Part shown: positions 1 to 6,746 of the stretch, piece by piece
How the letters are laid out: each line of letters opens with the position of its first letter
Numbering within the stretch: the stretch's first letter is position 1
The notes under the pieces: generated by a model
What the model was told of the DNA's origin: nothing
Database searches by the model: none
The model's input: only the letters and a program-made list of their open reading frames with translations
From: JBARCX01 sp049794535
GTDB lineage: Bacteria > Pseudomonadota > Gammaproteobacteria > Xanthomonadales > Rhodanobacteraceae
NCBI GenBank assembly: GCA_049794535.1
Contig: JBARCX010000283.1
Span: 1-15,596 of the forward strand
Direction: 5' to 3'
DNA length: 15,596 bases
Program-made: the position numbers and the translations under genes

Positions 1-66
1 GGCCGCGTCGACACGCTGGCGGATATCCGTCCAGTTCGCTGCCAGGTAGGCAGTAGCGTCCCCCAC
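1..66 (-). CDS. 5' end of an unidentified gene, truncated by the window edge
   Basis: Downstream of the M20 peptidase stop (73-71), the minus strand has a GTG at 66-64 that opens a frame running off the left edge. The 22 codons read M-GDATAYLAANWTDIRQRVDAA, an amphipathic, protein-like start. An AAGG lies about 10 nt upstream, inside the end of the peptidase gene, so the two genes would be co-transcribed. The pattern N-x3-IRxRxxxA resembles the N-terminal helix of YggS/PLPBP pyridoxal-phosphate proteins, but 22 residues cannot establish this. The other minus-strand frames also lack stops here, so frame choice rests on the start codon and residue composition. Confidence 0.4.
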   Translation of the reverse strand, partial: MGDATAYLAANWTDIRQRVDAA

Positions 67-70
67 CGGC

Positions 71-1495
71 TCAGCCCTTGGCGCCTTGCTCGTAATGCTT
101 CGCCACCACCTCGGCAACCACCATCGATACCTTCTTGCCAGTTGGGATGTGCAGGAATTCGTTGGGGCCATGCGCGTTGGAGTGCGGCCCCAGCACGCCA
201 GTGATCAAAAACTGCGCCTGCGGGAATTTCTCGCCCAGCATGCCCATGAACGGGATCGAGCCACCTTCGCCCATATAAGCTGCCGGCGCACCGAAGTAGT
301 GCTGTGAGGCTTCGGCCACGGTGTGCTCCAACCACGGTGACAGTGCCGGCGCATTCCAGCCGCTGCCATCCTTCTCGAGCTTGAAGTTCACCTTCGCACC
401 GTACGGTGGATCTTTTTCCAGCAGTTGCTTGACGAACTCGCCCGCCTTGGCGCCGTTGAGCGTGGGCGGTACGCGCAGGCTGAGCTTCACGGAGGTTTTC
501 GGGCGAAGCACGTTACCGGCACTCTCCAGCGGCGGCATGCCATCCGCGCCAGTCACCGCCAATTGCGGCCGCCAGGTGCGGTTGAGCACCAGCTCGGACA
601 GGTCTTCGGTCACCGGCTGCATACCTTTGACGAAGGGGAATTTGTCGTAGATCTCGGTGCCCAGCACGTCCGCCGAACGCTTGGCTTGCTCAATACGTTG
701 GGTTGGAATGTCGACGTACAGCTCCTGCGGCTTGATCCGACCGGTATGGCCATCCTCCAGACGCTCGATCAGCTGACGCAGGATGCGGAAGCTCGATGGC
801 ACCACACCGGAGGCATCACCCGAATGCACGCCCTCGGTCAGCACTTCGACGGTGAGCTCGCCACCGGTCATGCCACGCAGGCTGGTGGTCAGCCATAGCT
901 GGTCGTAGTTGCCACAACCCGAGTCCAGGCACACCACCAACGATGGATTGCCGATGCGTGCGGCCAAATGGTCGACGTAATAAGGCAGGTCGTAGCTGCC
1001 CGATTCCTCGCAGGCCTCGATCAGCACCACGCAACGCGCATGCGGTATGCCTTGCTCGTGCAACGCCAGCAACGCGGCCAGCGAACCGAAAATCGCGTAG
1101 CCATCATCCGCACCGCCGCGGCCGTAAAGCTTGTCGCCCTTGATGACCGGCGTCCACGGGCCGAGACCTTCGGCCCAGCCCGTCATCTCCGGCTGCTTAT
1201 CGAGATGCCCGTAAAGCACCACGGTGTCGTCGCCCTGCCCTGGTACTTCGATATAGATAAGCGGCGTGCGGCCTTCAAGGCGCACCACTTCGAGCGTAGC
1301 GCCCGGTAGCGCGGCCAACTTCGAACGCGCCCAGCTCTCCATCAGTTTCACGGCGGCATCCATATAACCGTGCGCCATCCAATCCTTGTCGAACATCGGC
1401 GACTTGTTGGGGATGCGGATGTACTCCACCAACTGCGGCACGATCTCGTCATCCCACAGACCGCTGACGAATTGAGAAAGGCGGGCGGTATCCAT
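71..1495 (-). CDS. M20 family metallopeptidase (dipeptidase/carboxypeptidase type)
   Basis: A 474-residue M20 peptidase (ArgE/DapE/CPG2/carnosinase superfamily), which cleaves dipeptides or N-acyl amino acids with two metal ions, probably in the cytoplasm since no signal peptide is seen. Visible motifs are YGHLDKQP (H97 and D99, metal and base positioning), GRGGADDG (bridging Asp about 130), EACEESGS (general base E163 and metal ligand E164), CLDSGCGN (D191) and GVHSGDASG (H224, dimerisation-domain His). A late GPHSNAHGPNE supplies the final metal His. Length is normal for the group. The frame stays open upstream to 1834, but that stretch lies opposite the start of the SET gene and lacks family character. 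The start at 1495 is fixed by AAGGAG five bases upstream. An extended -10 lies at 1528-1536. Dipeptide substrate is an inference. Confidence 0.93.
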   Translation of the reverse strand: MDTARLSQFVSGLWDDEIVPQLVEYIRIPNKSPMFDKDWMAHGYMDAAVKLMESWARSKLAALPGATLEVVRLEGRTPLIYIEVPGQGDDTVVLYGHLDKQPEMTGWAEGLGPWTPVIKGDKLYGRGGADDGYAIFGSLAALLALHEQGIPHARCVVLIEACEESGSYDLPYYVDHLAARIGNPSLVVCLDSGCGNYDQLWLTTSLRGMTGGELTVEVLTEGVHSGDASGVVPSSFRILRQLIERLEDGHTGRIKPQELYVDIPTQRIEQAKRSADVLGTEIYDKFPFVKGMQPVTEDLSELVLNRTWRPQLAVTGADGMPPLESAGNVLRPKTSVKLSLRVPPTLNGAKAGEFVKQLLEKDPPYGAKVNFKLEKDGSGWNAPALSPWLEHTVAEASQHYFGAPAAYMGEGGSIPFMGMLGEKFPQAQFLITGVLGPHSNAHGPNEFLHIPTGKKVSMVVAEVVAKHYEQGAKG

Positions 1496-1500
1496 GGCAA

Positions 1501-1506
1501 CTCCTT
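1501..1506 (-). promoter_or_regulatory. Ribosome binding site that sets the M20 peptidase start
   Basis: The minus strand reads AAGGAG-TTGCC-ATG, a consensus Shine-Dalgarno with 5-nt spacing. It selects the ATG at 1495-1493 over the much longer open frame that continues to 1834. Confidence 0.85.
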
Positions 1507-1527
1507 GAGCAAGGGGGCAAAAGGCGT

Positions 1528-1536
1528 ATTGTACCA
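1528..1536 (-). promoter_or_regulatory. Extended -10 promoter candidate for the M20 peptidase
   Basis: The minus strand reads TGG-TACAAT, a TGn extension plus a 5/6 match to TATAAT. No good -35 hexamer lies 16-18 bp upstream, as is common for extended -10 promoters. The implied transcription start near 1521 gives a leader of about 25 nt containing the AAGGAG. Confidence 0.5.
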
Positions 1537-1595
1537 GCGCCCCTTGCGGCCCCGCCTCGAAAAAGCCAGCCCGGCCGCGGCCAAACGCTTGCGCT

Positions 1596-1601
1596 ACACT
1601 C
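1596..1601 (+). promoter_or_regulatory. Possible -10 element for the SET-GNAT-HutD cluster
   Basis: TACACT in the context GCTACACT matches TATAAT at 4/6 and lies about 33 bp before the SET gene ATG. No -35 is recognisable at normal spacing. With the minus-strand element at 1528-1536, this would make 1496-1633 a divergent promoter region. Confidence 0.3.
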
Positions 1602-1633
1602 GCCCGCTTCGCCAACCGCCCGCCCATGCCACC

Positions 1634-2113
1634 ATGATCCTTCCGCGTTATCGCATTGCCGCCTCCACTATCGGCGGCGCTGGCAAGGGCCTGTTTCTGG
1701 ATGAAGCGGTGAACGCCGGACGCATCGTTACGGCACCGGATGCGATTGACCGCACCTGGCGACTCGCAGACATCGTCGCGGACCCAGCCCTGGCCAAGCA
1801 GATGCACGCCGCTGCGCGCTGGTTTGAAGATCACTACACGCTGTCACCCGATTGGCCGGATGAGTGCTACATCAATCACAGCTTCGAGCCTACCGGGCTT
1901 TGGCATTTGGGCTTTGTGTTCGCCCTGCACGACCTGCCCGAGGGCACCGAAATCACCGTGGATTACCGCCACCTGTTGCCACCTGGGCAGGAGGAGGACT
2001 TTATCGACACCGCCTCTGGTGAGAAAATCATCGGTCTGCCCTGGGCCGAGAGCCTGGCGATGTCCACCCGTACGCTGGCGAGCTTGCTCGATGGCACCCA
2101 GCTTGCTTGCTGA
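1634..2113 (+). CDS. SET domain-containing protein (putative lysine methyltransferase)
   Basis: A compact 159-residue protein that is almost entirely a SET domain, the fold of SAM-dependent lysine methyltransferases. Core motifs are in order: GAGKGLF (15-21, the usual GxG of the first strand and SAM pocket), YINHSFEP (79-86, matching NHSxxPN but with Thr replacing the final Asn) and GTEITVDY (104-111, matching GEEITxDY with the catalytic-site Tyr111). A Cys-rich post-SET segment is absent; the C-terminus is a short helical tail. The frame is open further upstream, but residues before this ATG are antisense to the M20 gene. No clear Shine-Dalgarno is seen, so the start is the least certain part. 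The GNAT gene begins 6 bp after the stop, implying co-transcription. The substrate is unknown. Confidence 0.82.
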   Translation: MILPRYRIAASTIGGAGKGLFLDEAVNAGRIVTAPDAIDRTWRLADIVADPALAKQMHAAARWFEDHYTLSPDWPDECYINHSFEPTGLWHLGFVFALHDLPEGTEITVDYRHLLPPGQEEDFIDTASGEKIIGLPWAESLAMSTRTLASLLDGTQLAC

Positions 2114-2119
2114 TCCGAC

Positions 2120-2659
2120 ATGATTGATATCCCTACCCTTGAAACGGCGCGCCTGCGCCTCACCGCCCTTACCGAGCGCCACTTCGACGATTACGCCACC
2201 ATGCTGGCCGATCCGGACAGCACGCGTTGGGTCGGCGACGGCCAGCCACTGGACCGCACCAACGCGTGGCGCTCGCTGGCCATGCTGATTGGCCACTGGC
2301 AGCTGCGTGGCTACGGCATGTGGGCGCTGGAGCTAAAAGCGACGGGTCAATTCATCGGCCGCGCCGGACTGATGCACCCCGAAGGCTGGCCCGACCTGGA
2401 GCTGGGCTGGATGCTCAAACCCGAGTACCGCCATCACGGCTACGCCACGGAAGCTGGCAATGCGGTACTGGATTTCGCCTGGAATCAACTCCACGCCCCG
2501 CGTGTTATCAGCTTGGTACGCATTGGCAATGCCGCGTCTGACCGGGTCGCCGAACGCCTCGGCGGCGAGCACATCGAAGACATGGATTTCTACGGCAGCG
2601 ACACGCACGTGTTCGCCTACTATCCGCCCCACGTTGAGTTGCGCCGCGCCATCGCATGA
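2120..2659 (+). CDS. GNAT family N-acetyltransferase (RimJ/RimL-like)
   Basis: A 179-residue acetyltransferase of the GNAT superfamily that moves an acetyl group from acetyl-CoA to an amine, probably in the cytosol. The N-terminus LETARLRLTALTERHFDDY is typical of the RimJ/RimL branch. Motif A is LGWMLKPEYRHHGYATEA (95-112), with the acetyl-CoA pyrophosphate loop at RHHGYA (104-109), a variant of R/QxxGxA. The following GNAASDRVAERLGG (136-149) is the usual late helix. Ribosomal-protein N-terminal acetylation is the classic RimJ/L role, but many relatives act on small molecules or antibiotics, so the substrate is open. It sits 6 bp after the SET gene and 27 bp before the HutD-like gene. Its Shine-Dalgarno is weak, suggesting translation follows from the upstream gene. 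Confidence 0.92.
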   Translation: MIDIPTLETARLRLTALTERHFDDYATMLADPDSTRWVGDGQPLDRTNAWRSLAMLIGHWQLRGYGMWALELKATGQFIGRAGLMHPEGWPDLELGWMLKPEYRHHGYATEAGNAVLDFAWNQLHAPRVISLVRIGNAASDRVAERLGGEHIEDMDFYGSDTHVFAYYPPHVELRRAIA

Positions 2660-2686
2660 GCCCGCTCGATCCGAGCCTGGCCTGAC

Positions 2687-3268
2687 ATGAGCATGTTCCG
2701 CCCCATCCCGGTGGCCGTGTTGCACGCGCCGCCATCGGACCCCGGCGGTAGTCACGCCACCGTTATTGCCAGTGGTCCCGATGAGATCGATTGGCACTGG
2801 CACCTGAGCATCACCCATATCGAGCGTGACGGCGATTTCTTGGCACTTGCCGACACTCGACGCCAACTGGTGACGCTGGATGCCTCCATACAGTGGCGCA
2901 TTGACGATGGCCATGAGCAGCCGCTGCTGCGTCTACGCGCTATCCATCTCGACAGTGGCGATGCGCTGCACATCAGCCTGCCCGAAGGCCACACACGCGT
3001 ATTCGAACTGCTGCTGCGCGGCTCCACGCAAGGTGAACTGATCGCACGCCCTTTGAACGGTTTGATGTGGCTGCCATTGCGTCCTGGGCATCGTTGGTTT
3101 GTCCATCTGTTAAGCGGACAAGCCAACCTGCAGGCTCGGCATGAGCAGAGCTTAAGCGAATCGCTTGAGCTATCCCTGGGACATAGCGTCTGGGTCCATG
3201 CCCAGCCAGGTCAGCGCGTGCACATTGAAGGTGGCGGCGAGCTGCTACTGGTGCAGCTCGCCGACTGA
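2687..3268 (+). CDS. HutD/Ves-like cupin family protein
   Basis: A 193-residue protein resembling HutD (DUF886)/Ves, a bicupin fold whose role in histidine degradation is proposed to be regulatory. The best-matching stretch is WHWHLSITHIERDGDFLALADTRRQL, which parallels the family's 'WRLSxAxVxxDGxFSxFPGxDR' block, followed by cupin-like strands to the C-terminus. The usual N-terminal PWKNGGG motif is degenerate here (PPSDPGGSHA), so ligand binding may differ. No other hut gene lies nearby, making it an orphan. The start is at 2687, with an alternative ATG at 2693; neither has a good ribosome site. It is third in the SET-GNAT cluster and ends 8 bp from the convergent membrane-protein gene. Family assignment is fairly firm; function is not. 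Confidence 0.72.
   Translation: MSMFRPIPVAVLHAPPSDPGGSHATVIASGPDEIDWHWHLSITHIERDGDFLALADTRRQLVTLDASIQWRIDDGHEQPLLRLRAIHLDSGDALHISLPEGHTRVFELLLRGSTQGELIARPLNGLMWLPLRPGHRWFVHLLSGQANLQARHEQSLSESLELSLGHSVWVHAQPGQRVHIEGGGELLLVQLAD
3235..3263. repeat. 11-bp perfect inverted repeat at the convergent hutD-like/membrane-protein junction
   Basis: Arms CGGCGAGCTGC (3235-3245) and GCAGCTCGCCG (3253-3263) pair perfectly around a 7-nt loop. The hairpin lies inside the last codons of the HutD-like gene, 13 bp before the opposing stop. Neither strand has a following T-run, so it is not a canonical intrinsic terminator. It could stabilise the mRNA 3' end or help stop convergent transcription. Confidence 0.5.
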
Positions 3269-3276
3269 CTAGCTCA

Positions 3277-4194
3277 TCAACGCGCCGAGGACAGACTCGA
3301 CGAACGCCGCCCCGCGCCAACCGAACGCGCCACCGCGGCCAATGCAAACAGGCGCGCCGTGCGCATCCAGCCCACCGCCATCACCATCAGCTGGCTGAAT
3401 AGCAACGCGAGCAGGAATCCACCCGTACCCACAGCGGTGGTGTGAATGCGCAAGATACCCAGCGCCCCTGCAATCGCGACGCCAACCAGGCTGACCACCA
3501 GATAGAACAGCAATGTGCCCAACGGGCGCCGCAGCAGCTGCATGATGCCTCGGCCCATAGCACGCGTTGCCGACCGCAGACCGCCATCGGCAATAAACGC
3601 AGCACGTGCGGATTCCACCATGGCCTGGACCAGCACAAACACCACTAACAGCAACCAACGCGCGGCGTGTGCACCCGCATCGGCCTGCGACTCCAGCACC
3701 GCTTTCTCAGCATGTTTGTCAGCCATGTTCGAGCCCATAGCTGCGACCGCGATGACTACCGCATAGGGCAACAATGACCAAAGCATCAGGCGGAACATAC
3801 GCCCATATTCGATCAAGCCATTCTGCAACAAGGCGCCAAAACCCAGCACGCGTCCAGCGCGCCCACTACCCACGATCATGCCAGCCAGGAATGGCGATAG
3901 AAGCAACGTAAGCGACACTCCCATGATGGCCGCCGCACCGAACCACTGCGGGTGGTCGAGCAGGTTGAAGAGCACGTCGCTAAACATAAGATCGCTGAAG
4001 TGCTGTGCCCATTCGGCCGCATGCACCGAGTGATCGAGCAGGCCACCGAGCATGCGCCACAGGGGTAGCGCGACCACCGTCGCCGGTATCAACATGATCA
4101 ACAACCACAGCAGCAGCAAACGCCACTGCACTGCTGCGATCATGCTGGACAGCAGGGCACCGAGGCCCGCGGAACGGGACATATTGTTGGCCAT
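3277..4194 (-). CDS. Polytopic inner-membrane protein of unknown function
   Basis: I do not recognise this family. The 305-residue product has about six hydrophobic segments (near 24-44, 86-108, 134-154, 178-197, 226-248 and 259-280). A charged stretch of about 25 residues follows the third helix (KHAEKAVLESQ), and the tail is basic and Ser-rich. No catalytic, ATP-binding or transporter signature is visible. The ATG at 4194 overlaps the M1 peptidase stop by one base (TGATG), with GGGGA about 7 nt upstream; a GTG at 4197 is an alternative start. The overlap implies translational coupling and perhaps joint function with the secreted peptidase. The positive-inside pattern suggests both ends are cytoplasmic. 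It could be an anchor, partner or transporter, but nothing in the sequence decides. Confidence 0.8.
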   Translation of the reverse strand: MANNMSRSAGLGALLSSMIAAVQWRLLLLWLLIMLIPATVVALPLWRMLGGLLDHSVHAAEWAQHFSDLMFSDVLFNLLDHPQWFGAAAIMGVSLTLLLSPFLAGMIVGSGRAGRVLGFGALLQNGLIEYGRMFRLMLWSLLPYAVVIAVAAMGSNMADKHAEKAVLESQADAGAHAARWLLLVVFVLVQAMVESARAAFIADGGLRSATRAMGRGIMQLLRRPLGTLLFYLVVSLVGVAIAGALGILRIHTTAVGTGGFLLALLFSQLMVMAVGWMRTARLFALAAVARSVGAGRRSSSLSSAR

Positions 4195-6437
4195 CACAGT
4201 GTCCCCAGCATGGAGTAGAAGGTCTGCAGCACAGCGGCCACGTCGGCCGTCCAGCGCCGGGAAGCTGCCCCGTTTGGTTTGGTCGCCAGACTGTTATTCA
4301 GCCTGTTGCGATCCAGATCATTGTGCTCGTCTGGATCGAGTTCAGCCGACACCACTTTGCTGGGTTTGGTGAAATCGAAACGTACCCACCGGCGATCATC
4401 GTTCCACGACACGTCTTCGTGCGTACCATCCTCGTACGTCACCCGCAGCAATTCTGGCGCAGACACACCATCACGCTGCACCGTGACCGTGCTGTGCCAG
4501 GGAAAAGGTCCAGGTGCGCCGGGTTTCGCGTTGGGATGTGCTTTATCCCAATCCTTACGTTGCTTATCGACCTGCTTATCCAGCTCGGACGCGACGACTT
4601 CGACCGACTTGCCGTCTTTCCAGGTCACGCCGGCCTGAGGCAATACCTCATAGGTGTCGATATCGGAAACCTTGTCGTCGATGAATGCCGTGCCATAGAC
4701 GTACTCATTGAAGATCGCATCGACGTCTTTAGCGTCGCCCGAACTATCGATCAACGCCGCACGCAAATCGGCTACCGAAGGATGACGGAAGCGCCAGCGC
4801 TGATAGTAGAGACGGAATGCGCGCTCCAAGGCAGGCCTACCAAGACGCTCCTCCAGATCGTGCATTGAGGTCGCTGTACGGCTATAGACCGTACCGTAAC
4901 TTGTGCTCGACAAGCGATCCCAACTGTTCTGCGCCAACGGATCGGCCGGGTGATCGAGCGTTGCATTCATGCGCTCAAACATGAACCCATGGATATGCGG
5001 CGTGATACCCAGTGACTTCATGAAAGGTGTGGCGAGTACCAGATCCTGATTGCGCTCGCGCAACATGCGGTTATCCCAATACTCGTTGAGCCCCTCATCG
5101 AGAATGGGTTCCTCGAATTCGTTGGAAGCCAGGATGCCGTAGAAATAACCGTGGCCGAATTCGTGGATATTCACGAAATCGCTGAGCCCCTGCGTGTAGG
5201 TATCGGGCTCGACCTGCTTGAAGCCGTCAGAGGTAAAGAAGGTGGGGTATTCCATACCGCCCGCTTCGTCCGCGTTATAAGGCGGAATAACCGCAGTCAG
5301 CGTTTCGTAGGGATACGCACCCAATGTTTTGGAGAAATAGCCGATGGCATCGATGCTCGACTTCAAGGTCGGCGCCGCACTGCCTTCGTACTCCGGCGGG
5401 TAAATCACGCGCACCGCGACTTTCGGGCTACCCGGCCCTTCATAGGTGCCATCCAACGTCTTGAAGCCCTTGGCGGCAACCCAGGCAAAATCGTGTACGT
5501 CGCCCTGCACGAAGTGATACGTGGTCTTGCCACCCTTCTGTTCTGGCGCACCCTGCAATTTACCCACCGCGCCGACGGTGTACTCGCTAGGCACCGTCAG
5601 ATGCACGTCGTACAGACCGAAGTCAGCGAAGAACTCACTATTGAAGTGAAACTCGTGCACGTTCCAGCGCACCTGCGTCGCACCGCGCTCGCCCGGCAGT
5701 TCAAGCACGCCGATCTTCGGGAACCATTGCCCGATCAAATTGAAGTCGCCCCACCAGCCGGTACGTTCGACCACGCGCGGCAATTGGCTAAGGAAATCGA
5801 CATCCAACGCAAGCGTTCCACCGGCAGGCACCGGTTGCGCCAAGTCGATACGCACCACGGTTTGGTCCGTATCCGGCCCGCCGTCGGGATGCACAAAACT
5901 CCACTTCAGCGCAGCACCATCTTGCTGCACCTGCTGCAAACGGACCCAACCCCACTGCCCTTTTTCGAGCACCGCCGCGCCACGCGACTGACCGTGCGCG
6001 GTCAACACCTTACGCTCGGTAAAAAAGGTACTGCCTTCGTTTTGAAAGGCGTTGAGATAAAGATGGAAGTACACGCTGTGCACTTCGCGGTCACTGCGAT
6101 TGCGCCAGGTCATATGTTCTTTGCCGGTCACGGCATGTTTTGCCGCATCCAGCTCCGCATCGATGGTGTAGCTCACCACGCGATCGGAAAGTGTCGGCTC
6201 GCTCCCGCTGCGCTCACCACCCCAGGCACTTGGCGCGCTAGGTGTGGTGATGATCGTTTGATGGGCCGGCGCAAAGGGAATCTCTGCCGCGCCCGCTTCC
6301 GCTGGAACCACCACCGGTGTTGCCACCGTGCTTGCAGATGCCGGCGCGTTTGTTTGCGCAACGACACAACACGGCCACCCTACACACAGCGTCGCCATGG
6401 CAAACCATAGTTTGCCTTTGCTACTTATCAGTGCCAT
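4194..6437 (-). CDS. Secreted M1 family zinc metallopeptidase
   Basis: A 747-residue protein with the M1 (gluzincin) aminopeptidase core. The zinc motif HEFGH (425-429) is followed after 18 residues by the third ligand E448, giving HExxH-x18-E. The exopeptidase substrate motif is GGMEYP (393-398), a version of GxMEN, so aminopeptidase activity is expected. The N-terminus has a basic end, a hydrophobic core and a likely cleavage after VVA (about residue 27), so the enzyme is exported to the periplasm or beyond. No lipobox is present although two Cys occur at 23-24. An Ala/Pro-rich linker (30-75) precedes the N-terminal beta domain, and about 150 residues follow the catalytic and helical part. 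The start has a purine-rich GGAAGGGG upstream. It is first of a two-gene unit with the membrane protein and divergent from the two-component system. Confidence 0.93.
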   Translation of the reverse strand: MALISSKGKLWFAMATLCVGWPCCVVAQTNAPASASTVATPVVVPAEAGAAEIPFAPAHQTIITTPSAPSAWGGERSGSEPTLSDRVVSYTIDAELDAAKHAVTGKEHMTWRNRSDREVHSVYFHLYLNAFQNEGSTFFTERKVLTAHGQSRGAAVLEKGQWGWVRLQQVQQDGAALKWSFVHPDGGPDTDQTVVRIDLAQPVPAGGTLALDVDFLSQLPRVVERTGWWGDFNLIGQWFPKIGVLELPGERGATQVRWNVHEFHFNSEFFADFGLYDVHLTVPSEYTVGAVGKLQGAPEQKGGKTTYHFVQGDVHDFAWVAAKGFKTLDGTYEGPGSPKVAVRVIYPPEYEGSAAPTLKSSIDAIGYFSKTLGAYPYETLTAVIPPYNADEAGGMEYPTFFTSDGFKQVEPDTYTQGLSDFVNIHEFGHGYFYGILASNEFEEPILDEGLNEYWDNRMLRERNQDLVLATPFMKSLGITPHIHGFMFERMNATLDHPADPLAQNSWDRLSSTSYGTVYSRTATSMHDLEERLGRPALERAFRLYYQRWRFRHPSVADLRAALIDSSGDAKDVDAIFNEYVYGTAFIDDKVSDIDTYEVLPQAGVTWKDGKSVEVVASELDKQVDKQRKDWDKAHPNAKPGAPGPFPWHSTVTVQRDGVSAPELLRVTYEDGTHEDVSWNDDRRWVRFDFTKPSKVVSAELDPDEHNDLDRNRLNNSLATKPNGAASRRWTADVAAVLQTFYSMLGTL

Positions 6438-6540
6438 CCCCCACCCCTTCCCAAGAATGAACGCCCAGGCTGCGCTTAAGCATGGCCATCAGTCATCGGC
6501 CAGAGGTCATGCCCAACTCGCATCCAACGACGACAAGTCA

Positions 6541-6554
6541 ACCATACGTACGGT
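6541..6554. promoter_or_regulatory. Imperfect palindrome, candidate operator
   Basis: ACCATACGTACGGT is a 14-bp dyad with 6 of 7 symmetric pairs intact (ACCnTACGTAnGGT). It lies about 104 bp upstream of the M1 peptidase start and 193 bp upstream of the response-regulator start, in the only non-coding space between them. Binding by the adjacent regulator is speculation; OmpR-family sites are more often direct repeats. Confidence 0.25.
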
Positions 6555-6630
6555 GAGCAAACTAGGCGTAACGACAGCTCCCGCCGGTGAATCATTGCTG
6601 TGGCCGCGTGCGCACAACCTGTTCCACCGC

Positions 6631-6659
6631 TTGATTCGAGCGTTAAGCTGCCCGATATG
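6631..6659 (+). promoter_or_regulatory. Weak promoter candidate for the two-component operon
   Basis: TTGATT (6631-6636) and GATATG (6654-6659) are separated by 17 bp. The -35 is a fair match (4/6), the -10 is poor (3/6). It would give a leader of about 80 nt. Confidence 0.25.
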
Positions 6660-6746
6660 GCTTGAGTCATGCGAATTGCGAGTCCAAATGTCCCACCCTA
6701 TGCGAACCATCCGTTGCCCATCCCGTGCCATAGGAAGTAACCACTC

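Larger units (their letters stand above)
6438..6746. other. Divergent intergenic region between the M1 peptidase and the two-component system
   Basis: About 309 bp with no convincing gene. Open frames crossing it on both strands give Cys/His/Arg-rich translations without family character. It must hold promoters for both directions. Visible items are an imperfect 14-bp dyad at 6541-6554, a weak promoter-like pair at 6631-6659, isolated TTAAG words (CTTAAG 6475-6480, GTTAAG 6642-6647), and the response-regulator ribosome site AGGAAG at 6732-6737. No paired TTAAG direct repeat of the PmrA/QseB type was found. Confidence 0.6.

Noticed and set aside
425..898. Plus-strand open frame (157 codons) inside the M20 peptidase
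   Set aside because: Antisense to conserved peptidase coding sequence; no independent evidence.
1496..1834. N-terminal extension of the M20 peptidase (113 further codons, minus strand)
   Set aside because: It is antisense to the SET gene start, has no family-like sequence, and a consensus AAGGAG sits 5 nt before the ATG at 1495.
5151..6410. Long plus-strand open frame (419 codons) opposite the M1 peptidase
   Set aside because: It is entirely antisense to a gene with intact signal peptide and zinc motifs. Its translation is Arg/His-rich without domains, the usual result of high GC content.
6475..6480. CTTAAG as a PmrA/QseB-type box for the response regulator
   Set aside because: The expected second TTAA half-site 5 bp away is absent; the other TTAAG word (6642-6647) is too distant.
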